From NCBI GenBank assembly GCA_016342455.1, contig JAEIOE010000009.1, positions 1-55,407 of the forward strand: DNA of 55,407 bases, written 5' to 3'. Under the pieces are notes generated by a model, which saw only the letters and a list, made by a program, of their open reading frames with translations, made no database searches and was not told the DNA's origin. Numbering within the stretch: position 1 is the first letter of the stretch; the number at the start of each line of letters is the position of its first letter. This DNA comes from Mycoplasmatota bacterium. GTDB lineage: Bacteria; Bacillota_I; Bacilli_A; Izemoplasmatales; Hujiaoplasmataceae. The position numbers and the translations under genes are program-made. Below, piece after piece: positions 8,889 through 17,219 of the stretch.

Positions 8889-9652
8889 AAAAGATAATTG
8901 AAATAAACAATATCAGTGTAGATTATGATTTAGAAGATGATCAAGAACCTGCAATAAACAATGTTTCATTAGATATAAATGAAAATGAATTTGTTTGTAT
9001 CTTAGGGCCATCCGGTTGTGGTAAATCAACATTGTTAAAAGCAATCGCTGGTTTTGTAAAACCTTTTAAAGGAAATGTATTAATGAATGGGGTGGAAATC
9101 ATAGGCCCTGATAAGTTAAGAGGGGTAGTTTTTCAAGAACCTAATTTATTTCCTTGGTATAACGTATTTCAAAATGTTGCAATAGGTCCCAAACTTGGAA
9201 AAACATCAAAAATAGAAATAAATAGAATTGTTGATAAATATTTAGCTCAAGTAGAACTTCTAGAATTTAAAAATGCAAAAGTTTTTGAACTTTCAGGAGG
9301 TCAAAAACAGAGAGTTGCTATCGCAAGAACCTTAGCGAATAATCCGGAGGTAATTCTGATGGATGAGCCTTTTGGAGCTTTGGATAGTTTTACAAGACAA
9401 AAAATGCAAACGATGATTAGAGAATTATGGAATAAAAATAATGCAACCATTTTCTTTGTAACTCACGATATTGATGAAGCACTTTCTTTAGCTACAAAAA
9501 TATATGTGATGCGCAGTGGTGAAAAAAGTATCGTAATGGATTATGACCTTAATTACACTTTTAGATTATTAAAGAATCCAAAAGAAAGAGTTTATGAAGA
9601 AAAAGAATTTATCTTACTTAAGGATGAAATTATTAGTTTATTAGAAGAGTAA
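8885..9652 (+). CDS. ABC ATPase of the TauB/SsuB type
   Basis: The 255-aa ATPase has Walker A GPSGCGKST (about residue 42), Q-loop VFQEPNLFPWYNV, signature LSGGQKQR, Walker B VILMDEPFGALD and H-loop VTHDIDEAL. It energises the permease and binding protein encoded just upstream. The start ATG overlaps the lipoprotein stop (ATGA). The sulfonate-family assignment follows from the partners and the Phe-Pro-Trp Q-loop, which is typical of the nitrate/taurine group. The operon ends in a strong palindromic terminator five bases after the stop. Confidence 0.9.
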   Translation: MKKIIEINNISVDYDLEDDQEPAINNVSLDINENEFVCILGPSGCGKSTLLKAIAGFVKPFKGNVLMNGVEIIGPDKLRGVVFQEPNLFPWYNVFQNVAIGPKLGKTSKIEINRIVDKYLAQVELLEFKNAKVFELSGGQKQRVAIARTLANNPEVILMDEPFGALDSFTRQKMQTMIRELWNKNNATIFFVTHDIDEALSLATKIYVMRSGEKSIVMDYDLNYTFRLLKNPKERVYEEKEFILLKDEIISLLEE

Positions 9653-9656
9653 ATTT

Positions 9657-9682
9657 AAAACAGTGGAAATTTCCACTGTTTT
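9657..9682. terminator. Bidirectional intrinsic terminator between convergent genes
   Basis: A perfect 26-base palindrome (AAAACAGTGGAAA and its complement) is flanked by a T run on the plus strand and an A/T run on the other. It serves the ABC operon and the converging CotH gene. Confidence 0.85.
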
Positions 9683-9685
9683 TTT

Positions 9686-11566
9686 TTAGAATTTATTAAT
9701 TTCTTCGTTTAACCACTGTGCTCTTGTATTAAGGTAATAATCTAAGAATTCAAGTTGTTTTTGATAAGTATCGGCTGCTAATACTTCAGGAGCTGTGTAC
9801 CAATCCTCCCAAACGCCTATTATATCCCATTTTAAGAAGTTATTATACCTTGAGTGAGTAATAGAAGCGGCTACAGGATAAACGTTTTGAAGAAGCGCTT
9901 GAATCTGTATATTGTATAGTTCATTCCATCGCTCTTTTAGATGCAATTTAAAAGAATCATATTCCATTAGGTAGTTAAACCATATATTTTTGTAAGGTAA
10001 TGAAGTGTACCAACCTTCTGGTTGTCTTAAAAAGTCTTCTAAATGTCCTGGATTACCTGTGGAAAGGTCAAAATCCCAAATGGGACCCATTTTAAGTAAT
10101 CCACCAGTGTCTTTATAAAAATAGACACTTGAATATCCAGAATCTACGTTTTGGAATAATTCATTGACGATAAACCAATCAATAAAAGTTGATTCATCTA
10201 TATAAGCTGAATAATCAAAGCCGTTTCTTAAAGCTGTTAAGGTGGTAGCGAAATAATCTTCAATGTAATAAAGTTGTTGCTGGCTGTAATAAGACTTATC
10301 CGTTTTAGGAGATTTTACTACATAAGGAACTCCATACAAGTTGAAGTAGTCCCAACCTTCAACACCCTCTGTAAATTGGGGGTCTAACATTCTTTTGTCG
10401 AACTCAATAAGATATCCTGTATCTAGATTAGCTGATTTCTCTTCGATATCTACTCGATCATTCGTTACTTCTATTTGATCTGTTAACATATAATTACCTA
10501 GATATTCATCATTAATAAATACATCTACGAATGCAGAACTAGGAGTGAAAGCCATATTCATGCTTTCAGATAAAGAATTTGCTAAATAATTTCTTATTAA
10601 TGTTTGATCAGCGAAATTAGCTAATATCACCCAATCATCTTCAGAATAGTCAAATAAGAGATTTGTTTTCTCTGAAAACTTCATACGATAAGATAACTTT
10701 GGCATCTCAAAGGTAGAGTTTCCTCTCGCTCTGATATTAAATGTTTGATCAGTATGCAAAGTGATTGGTTCTAGATTACTATTATAGGTTACAAGTGTAA
10801 ACTCACCAGTAACATATTCTTCTTTAGAAACAACTTCTTGGGCTTGCAAGGTGTTGATACGAATTTCAGGTATTCTATCTAAAAGACTAATTTCTTTAAT
10901 GGTTAGATTATAATTTAATAATTGTGTAACTCCTTGATAAGTTACAGTAACATTTAAGCTCATATATTGATCTTTTTCAGGGAAAGGATAGATATAGTAA
11001 CCATTATAAATACTAGAAATATCTACTAAGTATTGAACAGACAAACCATCCATTTCAAATACAGGCATCAAAAAGTCTGAACGAACAGTACTAGGAATTT
11101 CTAGTTCTAATCTTTCATTTACATCTAAAAAGACCTGAGTAATTAAATCCAAATTATATTGAGTTTCATTTTCTACTAACCTAATCGTAATCGATTTAGT
11201 TAGAGTTAAATCATTATAAGTGACTTCAATAACCAAAACACTATTAATTCCATCTAAACTTGCATTGTATTCAATTATATTATCTGTCAAGTATAAATCA
11301 TCTTGATAATAACTAACTAAAATATCTTGGTTCTCAAGAACGGGTAAAGTAAAATCTTCCGTCAATTCTCTAGGAATTAAAGAACTTAAGTAATCTAATT
11401 GTTCGCTTAATTGAAGTTCAGTTGTACTTATAAAAGTAGTAGAACTTGTCTCTAAATTAGTTGTAATACCATTTGTAGAAGTTGTCTGTACGCTTGTTGT
11501 AACGGCGTCACAGCTAACTAAGTATGCAGTTGAAAGTAATAAAAATAATATGAATATTTTTTTCAT
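9686..11566 (-). CDS. CotH-kinase-domain lipoprotein
   Basis: This is a secreted, membrane-anchored 626-aa protein. The signal peptide ends in YLVSC (lipobox), followed by a Thr/Ser-rich linker. Two Ig-like or Big-type repeats follow (about 60-130 and 135-225), then a CotH domain (about 235-600). CotH hallmarks are FNIRARGNSTF with a following Lys, the segment LANFADQTLIRNYLA, and MGPIWDFDLSTGNPG. CotH proteins are atypical protein kinases known from spore coats, but also occur as surface proteins in non-spore-formers and beside cellulosome-like systems. Nothing here suggests sporulation, so a surface role is inferred. AAGGAG precedes the start. Confidence 0.85.
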   Translation of the reverse strand: MKKIFILFLLLSTAYLVSCDAVTTSVQTTSTNGITTNLETSSTTFISTTELQLSEQLDYLSSLIPRELTEDFTLPVLENQDILVSYYQDDLYLTDNIIEYNASLDGINSVLVIEVTYNDLTLTKSITIRLVENETQYNLDLITQVFLDVNERLELEIPSTVRSDFLMPVFEMDGLSVQYLVDISSIYNGYYIYPFPEKDQYMSLNVTVTYQGVTQLLNYNLTIKEISLLDRIPEIRINTLQAQEVVSKEEYVTGEFTLVTYNSNLEPITLHTDQTFNIRARGNSTFEMPKLSYRMKFSEKTNLLFDYSEDDWVILANFADQTLIRNYLANSLSESMNMAFTPSSAFVDVFINDEYLGNYMLTDQIEVTNDRVDIEEKSANLDTGYLIEFDKRMLDPQFTEGVEGWDYFNLYGVPYVVKSPKTDKSYYSQQQLYYIEDYFATTLTALRNGFDYSAYIDESTFIDWFIVNELFQNVDSGYSSVYFYKDTGGLLKMGPIWDFDLSTGNPGHLEDFLRQPEGWYTSLPYKNIWFNYLMEYDSFKLHLKERWNELYNIQIQALLQNVYPVAASITHSRYNNFLKWDIIGVWEDWYTAPEVLAADTYQKQLEFLDYYLNTRAQWLNEEINKF

Positions 11567-11753
11567 AGACAGGACTCCTTTACATTATTATTAATATTCT
11601 ACCATAAAACGAAATAAATGTATCTAAATTAAGCTAGAATACCTTTTCATTAAAGAGAATAGTTGTACTTGTATATGGCCAAGTTTAGCCTACAAAAAAT
11701 CTATCATTTTGATAGAAAAAATATTGGTTTGAAACTTCTTAATAGCTATTGAT

Positions 11754-11783
11754 TTGAAAGCGTTTGTATTATATACTTATAAT
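11754..11783 (+). promoter_or_regulatory. Promoter with overlapping cre (CcpA) site
   Basis: TTGAAA (11754-11759), 18-base spacer, TATAAT (11778-11783). A cre-like sequence TGAAAGCGTTTGTA at 11755-11768 matches the consensus TGWAARCGYTWNCW at all but one position and covers the -35. This arrangement implies glucose repression of the sugar symporter and glycosidase genes. The rest of the 288-base gap holds no gene. Confidence 0.65.
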
Positions 11784-11866
11784 AATTGTAAGGGAAGAAA
11801 GTATATAATTATCTAAATATATTATAGAAAAGCCCTAACGGAATAGGCATATTTTTGGAGGATATT

Positions 11867-13366
11867 ATGGAAGAGCAACAAGCAAAAAGAAGACCAACAA
11901 TAAAGAATGTATTTTCATACGCTGTTGGGGATTTATATGGTGGAGGAGCTTTCTTCATTATTGGTGCATTATTTTTAATATTTTTAACAGATGTAGCTGG
12001 AATGAGTCCCGCTTTAGCTGGGGCAGTAATTCTTATTGGTAAAGTATGGGATGCTATTAGTGATCCAACTATGGGATATATATCTGATAATACTAGATCA
12101 AAACATGGTAGGAGAAGAATATACTTTTTGATTGGTATATTACCTATATTTTTATCTTGGTTCTTATTGTGGAGTAATTTTGGCGTTCAAAGTGAAGTTG
12201 GAAAATTTATTTACTATCTTTTAGTATATTTATTATTTAATACAGCTTTTACCTTGGTTATGGTTCCCTATAATGCAATGCCTGCAGAAATGGCTACAAA
12301 CTATAAAGATAGATCAAAATTGATTACTGTTAGAATGGCTTTTTCTCAAGGTGGTATGCTCCTTGGGGCAGTTTTACCTTTAACAATCGTTGGGTTCTTT
12401 GGAACTCCAAGTGTTGGATATATGGTTATGGCAACTGTATTTGGTTTGCTTTTCTCTATTCCATGGATATTTGTTTTTAGAGGAACTTACGAACAAGTTA
12501 GAGTGTTAGAAGAACCTAAAAAATTGAAAGCAAATGAGATTGCTAAAAAAATAAGTAAAGAGTTTGGCTCTACTGTAAAGAATAAGTCTTTAAGAGTTCA
12601 AATTTCTATGTATATCGCAGCTTTTGTATCTATGGATGTATTTAATGCGCTATTAATATTCTATATTAGAGATTATATTTATAAAGGAATAGATATGGGC
12701 GGAAATTATCAAATACTTTTAGGTATCGTGGTTGTATTCCAAATGTTGTCTTTAATTATTGTAATGAAGAATGTAAATAAATTTGGGAATGCGAAAACTT
12801 ATAGAATACATGCCCTATCTTGGTTCGCCGCACTTATTGCTTTAATATTTGTGCCACCTGGTGCAGTTTTTTACGTTGTTTTAGTAATTGGTGTTGTTAT
12901 CGGTTTTGGATTAAGTGGTTGCGTTATGACACCATATAATATGTTAGCTTTTGTAGTAGATGCAGATGAAATGATTACTACAAAAAGAAGAGAAGGAACA
13001 TATGCTGGGGTGATGACATTTTTAAGAAAAATAGCCCAAGCTTTAGCATTATTCTTAGTAGGATTAGGACTAGAATATTTTGGTTATGTGGCTCCAATTA
13101 ACGATATTGTTCAAATCCAATCAGATGCGACATTAAACGGTATTAGACTCGTATTCTTTATAGCACCTCTAACACTAATTATACTTGGAGTAATCTCTTC
13201 ATTGAGATTTAAAATTACACCGAATAATCATAAGATACTAATGAGCGAAATTGAAAGATTAAAAAATGGTGGTTCTAAGAAAGAAGTAAACAATAAAACG
13301 AGAGAAGTTTGCGAAGCAATCACAGGACTTGATTACAAAGACTTATATATTAAAGAGGCGGAATAA
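11867..13366 (+). CDS. GPH-family sugar:cation symporter (MFS_2, YihO/XylP type)
   Basis: A 499-aa transporter with 12 membrane spans. The melibiose-carrier signature is clear: KVWDAISDPTMGYISDNTRS then KHGRRR. It has no C-terminal EIIA domain, so it is a YihO/XylP-like rather than a LacS-like form. I start at ATG 11867 because GGAGG lies six bases before it. A TTG at 11855 would overlap that site. The gene is two bases from a GH31 glycosidase gene and shares a promoter with a cre site, so the pair probably takes up and cleaves an alpha-glycoside. GPH carriers next to YihQ-type enzymes are found in sulfoquinovose clusters. Confidence 0.88.
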   Translation: MEEQQAKRRPTIKNVFSYAVGDLYGGGAFFIIGALFLIFLTDVAGMSPALAGAVILIGKVWDAISDPTMGYISDNTRSKHGRRRIYFLIGILPIFLSWFLLWSNFGVQSEVGKFIYYLLVYLLFNTAFTLVMVPYNAMPAEMATNYKDRSKLITVRMAFSQGGMLLGAVLPLTIVGFFGTPSVGYMVMATVFGLLFSIPWIFVFRGTYEQVRVLEEPKKLKANEIAKKISKEFGSTVKNKSLRVQISMYIAAFVSMDVFNALLIFYIRDYIYKGIDMGGNYQILLGIVVVFQMLSLIIVMKNVNKFGNAKTYRIHALSWFAALIALIFVPPGAVFYVVLVIGVVIGFGLSGCVMTPYNMLAFVVDADEMITTKRREGTYAGVMTFLRKIAQALALFLVGLGLEYFGYVAPINDIVQIQSDATLNGIRLVFFIAPLTLIILGVISSLRFKITPNNHKILMSEIERLKNGGSKKEVNNKTREVCEAITGLDYKDLYIKEAE

Positions 13367-13368
13367 CA

Positions 13369-15333
13369 ATGATAAAGAAAATTAATAATGGTTTTGAAAT
13401 TTACAAAGATGAATTATTGTTAATCAGACATACTGAGGAGTTGCCAGCATTCTATTTAGGATCTAAAGATTTAACTATTTCTATGAAGAATGGAGAATTT
13501 GATATAGAAGATTCAACGGTATATCATCCTCTTATTAATTATAAAATCTCAAAAAACAGAATTGTATTTGATGAACTAAATATAGCATTGATTGAAACAG
13601 AAGATAAGTTATTACATTTAGAATTTTCGAATACGGATAAACCATTAAAGATATTGATTCAAGCAAAGCATGATGAAAAGATTTTTGGCTGCGGTGAACA
13701 TTTTACTTCTCTAAATTTAAGAGGCCACATGGTGAAAAACTTAGTGGAAGAACATATTACTAGGAAACAAATATATAACAAAATATTGCGAAGAATTTTT
13801 GGCTTGAAACCTAAAAAATGGAAATTCGAAGAGTATAAAACATACTTTGTTTCTCCTACATATATCTCAACAAACAATTATTTTTTACATGCGGAAACAA
13901 ATAGTTATGGAAGACTAGATTTCACAAGTGAAACACATCACGAATTAACATTTTTAACAATGCCAAAAGAGTTGGTTATTGGTAAAGAAGATAACTTATT
14001 AGAATTAAGTGCAATGCTAACAAAACAAAGAGGAATTATGCCAAAACTTCCGGATTGGATATATGACGGAATGATTCTTGCCATTCAAGGTGGAACAAAG
14101 ATTTGTGATGAGAAACTTACAAAGATGCTTGATAGAGGGGCAAAGGTTTGCGGTATCTGGTCTCAAGACTGGTGTGGCGAATTATTTACAATGTTTGGGA
14201 AACAAGTATTATGGAATTGGGAAGAAAATAGCGCACTTTATCCTAATTTAGAAGCATTTATCCAAAAATGGAACAAATTAGGAGTAAAATTCTTAACTTA
14301 TATAAATCCGTACTTAAATGCAAATGAATTAATGTATCAAGAAGCTTCTACTAAGAATTACTTGGTAAAGAATAAAGATGGTAGTGATTTTTTAACGAAA
14401 GCGACTACTTTCGATTTTGGGATAGTTGATTTGACGAATCCAATTGCTTATGATTGGTATAAGGATATTATTAAGAACAATTATTTAAAACTCGGTATTA
14501 TGGGTTGGATGGCTGATTTTGGTGAGTATCTACCATTTGAATGTGATTTAGCGAATGGTACTGGAGAACAAATGCATAATACTTGGCCCGATTTATGGAT
14601 TCAATTGAATCGAGAAGTTTTAGAAGAAACTAATATGTTAGGCAAAGCTATATTTTTTAATAGAGCTGGATACAAAGATAACGTAAAATACTCAACATTA
14701 ATTTGGAATGGAGATCAACACGTTGATTTTTCAGATGATTTTGGAATGGGATCTGTTGTAAGGTCTACCTTATCTCTTTCCTTGTCAGGAGTTGGAATTA
14801 CACACTCTGATGTAGGTGGTTATACAACTGTCCCTAAGATTAAAAGAACGAAAGAACTGTTTATTAGATGGATGGAAATGAATACATTTACTCCAGTTCT
14901 TAGAGGACACGAAGGAAACAAACCTTGGGTAAATACTCAATTTGATTCAGATGATCAAATCATCGATATGACTGTAAAATTTACCAACATTCACGTACGC
15001 TTAAAACCTTATCTTTTGTCAGTTGAAAATGAATATCAAACAAAGGGCTACCCAATGATGAGACCGACATTTATGTATTATGATTTATATACTGACCAAT
15101 GTTTCTTATTGGGAAGTGATTTGTTGGTATGTCCAGTAATTAAAAAAAGAGCGAAAAAGATGCTAGTAAGCATTCCTAGCAACAGTTGGGTTCACTTGTT
15201 TACAGGAGTTGTTTACAATAAAGGAAAGCATATCATAGAAGTGCCACTAGGAACTCCTCCGGTATTCTATAAATCAGAGTCATTACATAAATCAACTTTT
15301 GAAAATATTACGGAATATATACTATCAGTGTAA
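13369..15333 (+). CDS. GH31 alpha-glycosidase of the YihQ clade
   Basis: This is a cytoplasmic 654-aa glycoside hydrolase with no signal peptide. It aligns along its length with E. coli YihQ sulfoquinovosidase as I recall that sequence. The nucleophile is D383 (GWMADFGEYLP) and the acid/base is D449 (WNGDQHVDF). In YihQ the sulfonate of sulfoquinovose is held by Gln288, Arg301, Trp304 and Tyr508. Here the equivalents appear to be Q266, Q279, W282 and Y485, so the key Arg is Gln. It may be an alpha-glucosidase for a neutral substrate rather than a true sulfoquinovosidase. Weak ribosome site GAGG; coupled to the symporter two bases upstream. A terminator follows. Confidence 0.88.
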   Translation: MIKKINNGFEIYKDELLLIRHTEELPAFYLGSKDLTISMKNGEFDIEDSTVYHPLINYKISKNRIVFDELNIALIETEDKLLHLEFSNTDKPLKILIQAKHDEKIFGCGEHFTSLNLRGHMVKNLVEEHITRKQIYNKILRRIFGLKPKKWKFEEYKTYFVSPTYISTNNYFLHAETNSYGRLDFTSETHHELTFLTMPKELVIGKEDNLLELSAMLTKQRGIMPKLPDWIYDGMILAIQGGTKICDEKLTKMLDRGAKVCGIWSQDWCGELFTMFGKQVLWNWEENSALYPNLEAFIQKWNKLGVKFLTYINPYLNANELMYQEASTKNYLVKNKDGSDFLTKATTFDFGIVDLTNPIAYDWYKDIIKNNYLKLGIMGWMADFGEYLPFECDLANGTGEQMHNTWPDLWIQLNREVLEETNMLGKAIFFNRAGYKDNVKYSTLIWNGDQHVDFSDDFGMGSVVRSTLSLSLSGVGITHSDVGGYTTVPKIKRTKELFIRWMEMNTFTPVLRGHEGNKPWVNTQFDSDDQIIDMTVKFTNIHVRLKPYLLSVENEYQTKGYPMMRPTFMYYDLYTDQCFLLGSDLLVCPVIKKRAKKMLVSIPSNSWVHLFTGVVYNKGKHIIEVPLGTPPVFYKSESLHKSTFENITEYILSV

Positions 15334-15369
15334 AGCATAAATATGATTATAGGATTAGAATAAAGTAAA

Positions 15370-15406
15370 AAATAGTATCTCTAATTTGGGAGATACTATT
15401 TCTTAT
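15370..15406 (+). terminator. Intrinsic terminator of the symporter/GH31 operon
   Basis: A 12-bp perfect stem (AAATAGTATCTC / GAGATACTATTT) with an 8-base loop and a T-rich tail. Confidence 0.8.
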
Positions 15407-15417
15407 TTTTATCAAAA

Positions 15418-15426
15418 TGTTATAAT
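15418..15426 (+). promoter_or_regulatory. Extended -10 promoter
   Basis: TGT-TATAAT. The predicted start point near 15433 makes an ATG at 15432 unusable and favours ATG 15456. Confidence 0.55.
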
Positions 15427-15455
15427 TTAATATGAGAATAAATAGGAGTCGTTCA

Positions 15456-16106
15456 ATGTTAGAAAGTGATATGTATCTACCAATAAAAGAATACTTAGAA
15501 CGTTTAGATTATACTGTGAAAGCAGAAGTTCGGAATTTAGATGTACTTGGGAAAAAGGATGACCTAATGATTGTTGTTGAAATGAAAAAACAACTATCAT
15601 TAAAACTTCTATATCAAGGCTGTGATAGACAGAGAATGTTTGATAATGTCTATCTAGCAATATTTGACCCGGGTTATAAGAAAAGAAGAATGAAAGCTTT
15701 TAAAGAAAAACTTCACATTCTTCATAGGTTACGACTTGGTTTAATGGTAGTAGATGTTTTAAACAACAAAGTAGAGGTCTTATTAGATCCAAAAGAGTAT
15801 GTATATAAAAAAAACAACAAAAAGAAAAATCTATTGCTAGATGAATTTGCAAATAGAAAAACTTCTTTAAATAAGGGTGGAGTTAGTAAAATTAAGATAA
15901 TGACTGCCTATAAAGAACAGGTGATTGAAATAGCTAAAACTTTAGTATATGGGCCCTTAACAACAAAAGAGATTCGTAAATTAACTCAAAACCCAAGAGC
16001 AACTCAAATATTATATATAAACTATTATAAATGGTTTAGAAGAGTAGAGAGAGGAAAGTATGAATTAACAGAACTAGGACATAAAGAAATAAATCAATAT
16101 ATTTAG
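15456..16106 (+). CDS. DUF2161 PD-(D/E)XK-type nuclease/phosphodiesterase-like protein
   Basis: This 216-aa protein matches the DUF2161 family. The N-terminal fold has ESDMYLPIKEYLERLDY, then the nuclease-type metal residues: an acidic residue in RNLDVLGKKDD and the ExK motif in VVEMKKQ, followed by YQGCDRQRMFDNVYLA. The C-terminal part (IKIMTAYKEQ onward, with YYKWFRRVERGKYELTELG) is a helix-turn-helix-like extension typical of the family. Biological role is not established for the family. AGGAG at 15444-15448 sets the start at 15456, eight residues inside the longest frame. Confidence 0.8.
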   Translation: MLESDMYLPIKEYLERLDYTVKAEVRNLDVLGKKDDLMIVVEMKKQLSLKLLYQGCDRQRMFDNVYLAIFDPGYKKRRMKAFKEKLHILHRLRLGLMVVDVLNNKVEVLLDPKEYVYKKNNKKKNLLLDEFANRKTSLNKGGVSKIKIMTAYKEQVIEIAKTLVYGPLTTKEIRKLTQNPRATQILYINYYKWFRRVERGKYELTELGHKEINQYI

Positions 16107-16164
16107 GCTTTACTAAAAAATTGATTATAAATAAAAATAAGAGTATGTTACAAGGAGAAGAACC

Positions 16165-16449
16165 ATGGATTTATTTGAAGTATTAATGTTAGTTTGTTTT
16201 GGCTTCGCTTGGCCGACATCAATTTACAAAAGTCTAACAAGCAAATCAATAAAGGGAAAATCTGTAATATTTTTGTATGTTGTAATTGCTGGGTATTTAT
16301 TTGGTATTGTACATAAGATAATTAATGACCCTGATTTTGTCATTGCATTATATGCTATAAATGCAACAATGGTTTTTGTTGATTTACTACTATATTACCG
16401 AAATAAACGATTATTACTCATAAATGAAACACAAGAAACACAAAAATAG
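16165..16449 (+). CDS. PQ-loop/SemiSWEET-like small membrane protein
   Basis: A 94-aa protein with three predicted spans (about 3-20, 32-51, 60-78). The first span ends in WPTSIYKSLTSKSIKGKS, which resembles the PQ-loop pattern (Pro, then Lys, then T/S-KS-GKS) of half-size sugar transporters. In SemiSWEETs two such three-helix units dimerise to form the pore. The Gln of the PQ motif is replaced (PT), so transport is a guess. A separate conserved small-protein family with the same pattern is also possible. GGAG precedes the ATG by about nine bases. Confidence 0.55.
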   Translation: MDLFEVLMLVCFGFAWPTSIYKSLTSKSIKGKSVIFLYVVIAGYLFGIVHKIINDPDFVIALYAINATMVFVDLLLYYRNKRLLLINETQETQK

Positions 16450-16494
16450 ACTATATAATGAATAATGTAAGTTATATTTTTTGATATTTTTTTT

Positions 16495-16529
16495 AGAATA
16501 TATATTTTTAATATATTCTGTGTTAAAAT
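16495..16529 (+). promoter_or_regulatory. Extended -10 promoter with an upstream inverted repeat
   Basis: TGT-TAAAAT at 16521-16529. Immediately upstream a perfect 9-bp inverted repeat (AGAATATAT, 16495-16503, with ATATATTCT, 16511-16519) covers the -35 region and could be an operator for the NfeD/flotillin operon, or a chance AT-rich palindrome. Confidence 0.45.
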
Positions 16530-16558
16530 ATAGACTGAAATAAATAAGGAGGAATCTT

Positions 16559-17218
16559 ATGTGGTGGGATAGTTTATCTAATCTTCAACAAACTTCATTT
16601 ATTATCGCAACAGTAGCTACAGTACTAATGATCATCTTTATTATTATGATGTTAATGGGTATGGATGGTGCTGATTCGTTTGATGGAGACGTTGATTTTG
16701 ACATGGATGTAGGCGGAGACGTTGATTTTGATACAGACGTCGATTTTAATGCAGCTGACGGAGCTGTAGATGTCTATAACAATGATCCAATAATATCAAT
16801 TAGCGGATTACGTATTGTAACAGTAAGAGGCGCTTTGGCCTTCTTTAGTATAGGGGGTTGGGTAGTATTTTTATTAGCAGATACTATGCAAATTTGGCTC
16901 GCTATAGTTTTAGGGTTTATTGCTGGAGGAATAGCTGCAATATTACTTGCAATTACTATGAAAGCAGTGATGAGATTAGAATCTTCGGGTAATCTTGATT
17001 ACAGAACAGCAATAGGCAAAACAGCTGCTGTGTATATTAGAGTACCGAAGAACAGTTTAGGAAAAGGTAAAGTCATATTCAATCACCAAGGAAGAATGGT
17101 TGAAGTGGATGCAATTAACAGAGGAACTGAAGATCTTACAACAAAAACAGTAGTAAGTATTATTGGTTTAGAAAATGAGACAACTTTGATTGTCAAATTA
17201 TTAGAGGAGGAAAAATAG
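16559..17218 (+). CDS. NfeD-like membrane protein (YuaF type)
   Basis: A 219-aa protein with one N-terminal span (about 12-34), an Asp-rich extracellular loop (about 38-75, repeated GDVDFD units), two more spans (about 88-110 and 112-135) and a C-terminal OB-fold (about 148-215) typical of NfeD. It is encoded one base before a flotillin gene. YuaF/YuaG pairs cooperate in membrane microdomains, and the OB domain is thought to contact the flotillin. The acidic loop is not usual for YuaF. GGAGG precedes the ATG. Confidence 0.82.
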   Translation: MWWDSLSNLQQTSFIIATVATVLMIIFIIMMLMGMDGADSFDGDVDFDMDVGGDVDFDTDVDFNAADGAVDVYNNDPIISISGLRIVTVRGALAFFSIGGWVVFLLADTMQIWLAIVLGFIAGGIAAILLAITMKAVMRLESSGNLDYRTAIGKTAAVYIRVPKNSLGKGKVIFNHQGRMVEVDAINRGTEDLTTKTVVSIIGLENETTLIVKLLEEEK

Positions 17219-17219
17219 T

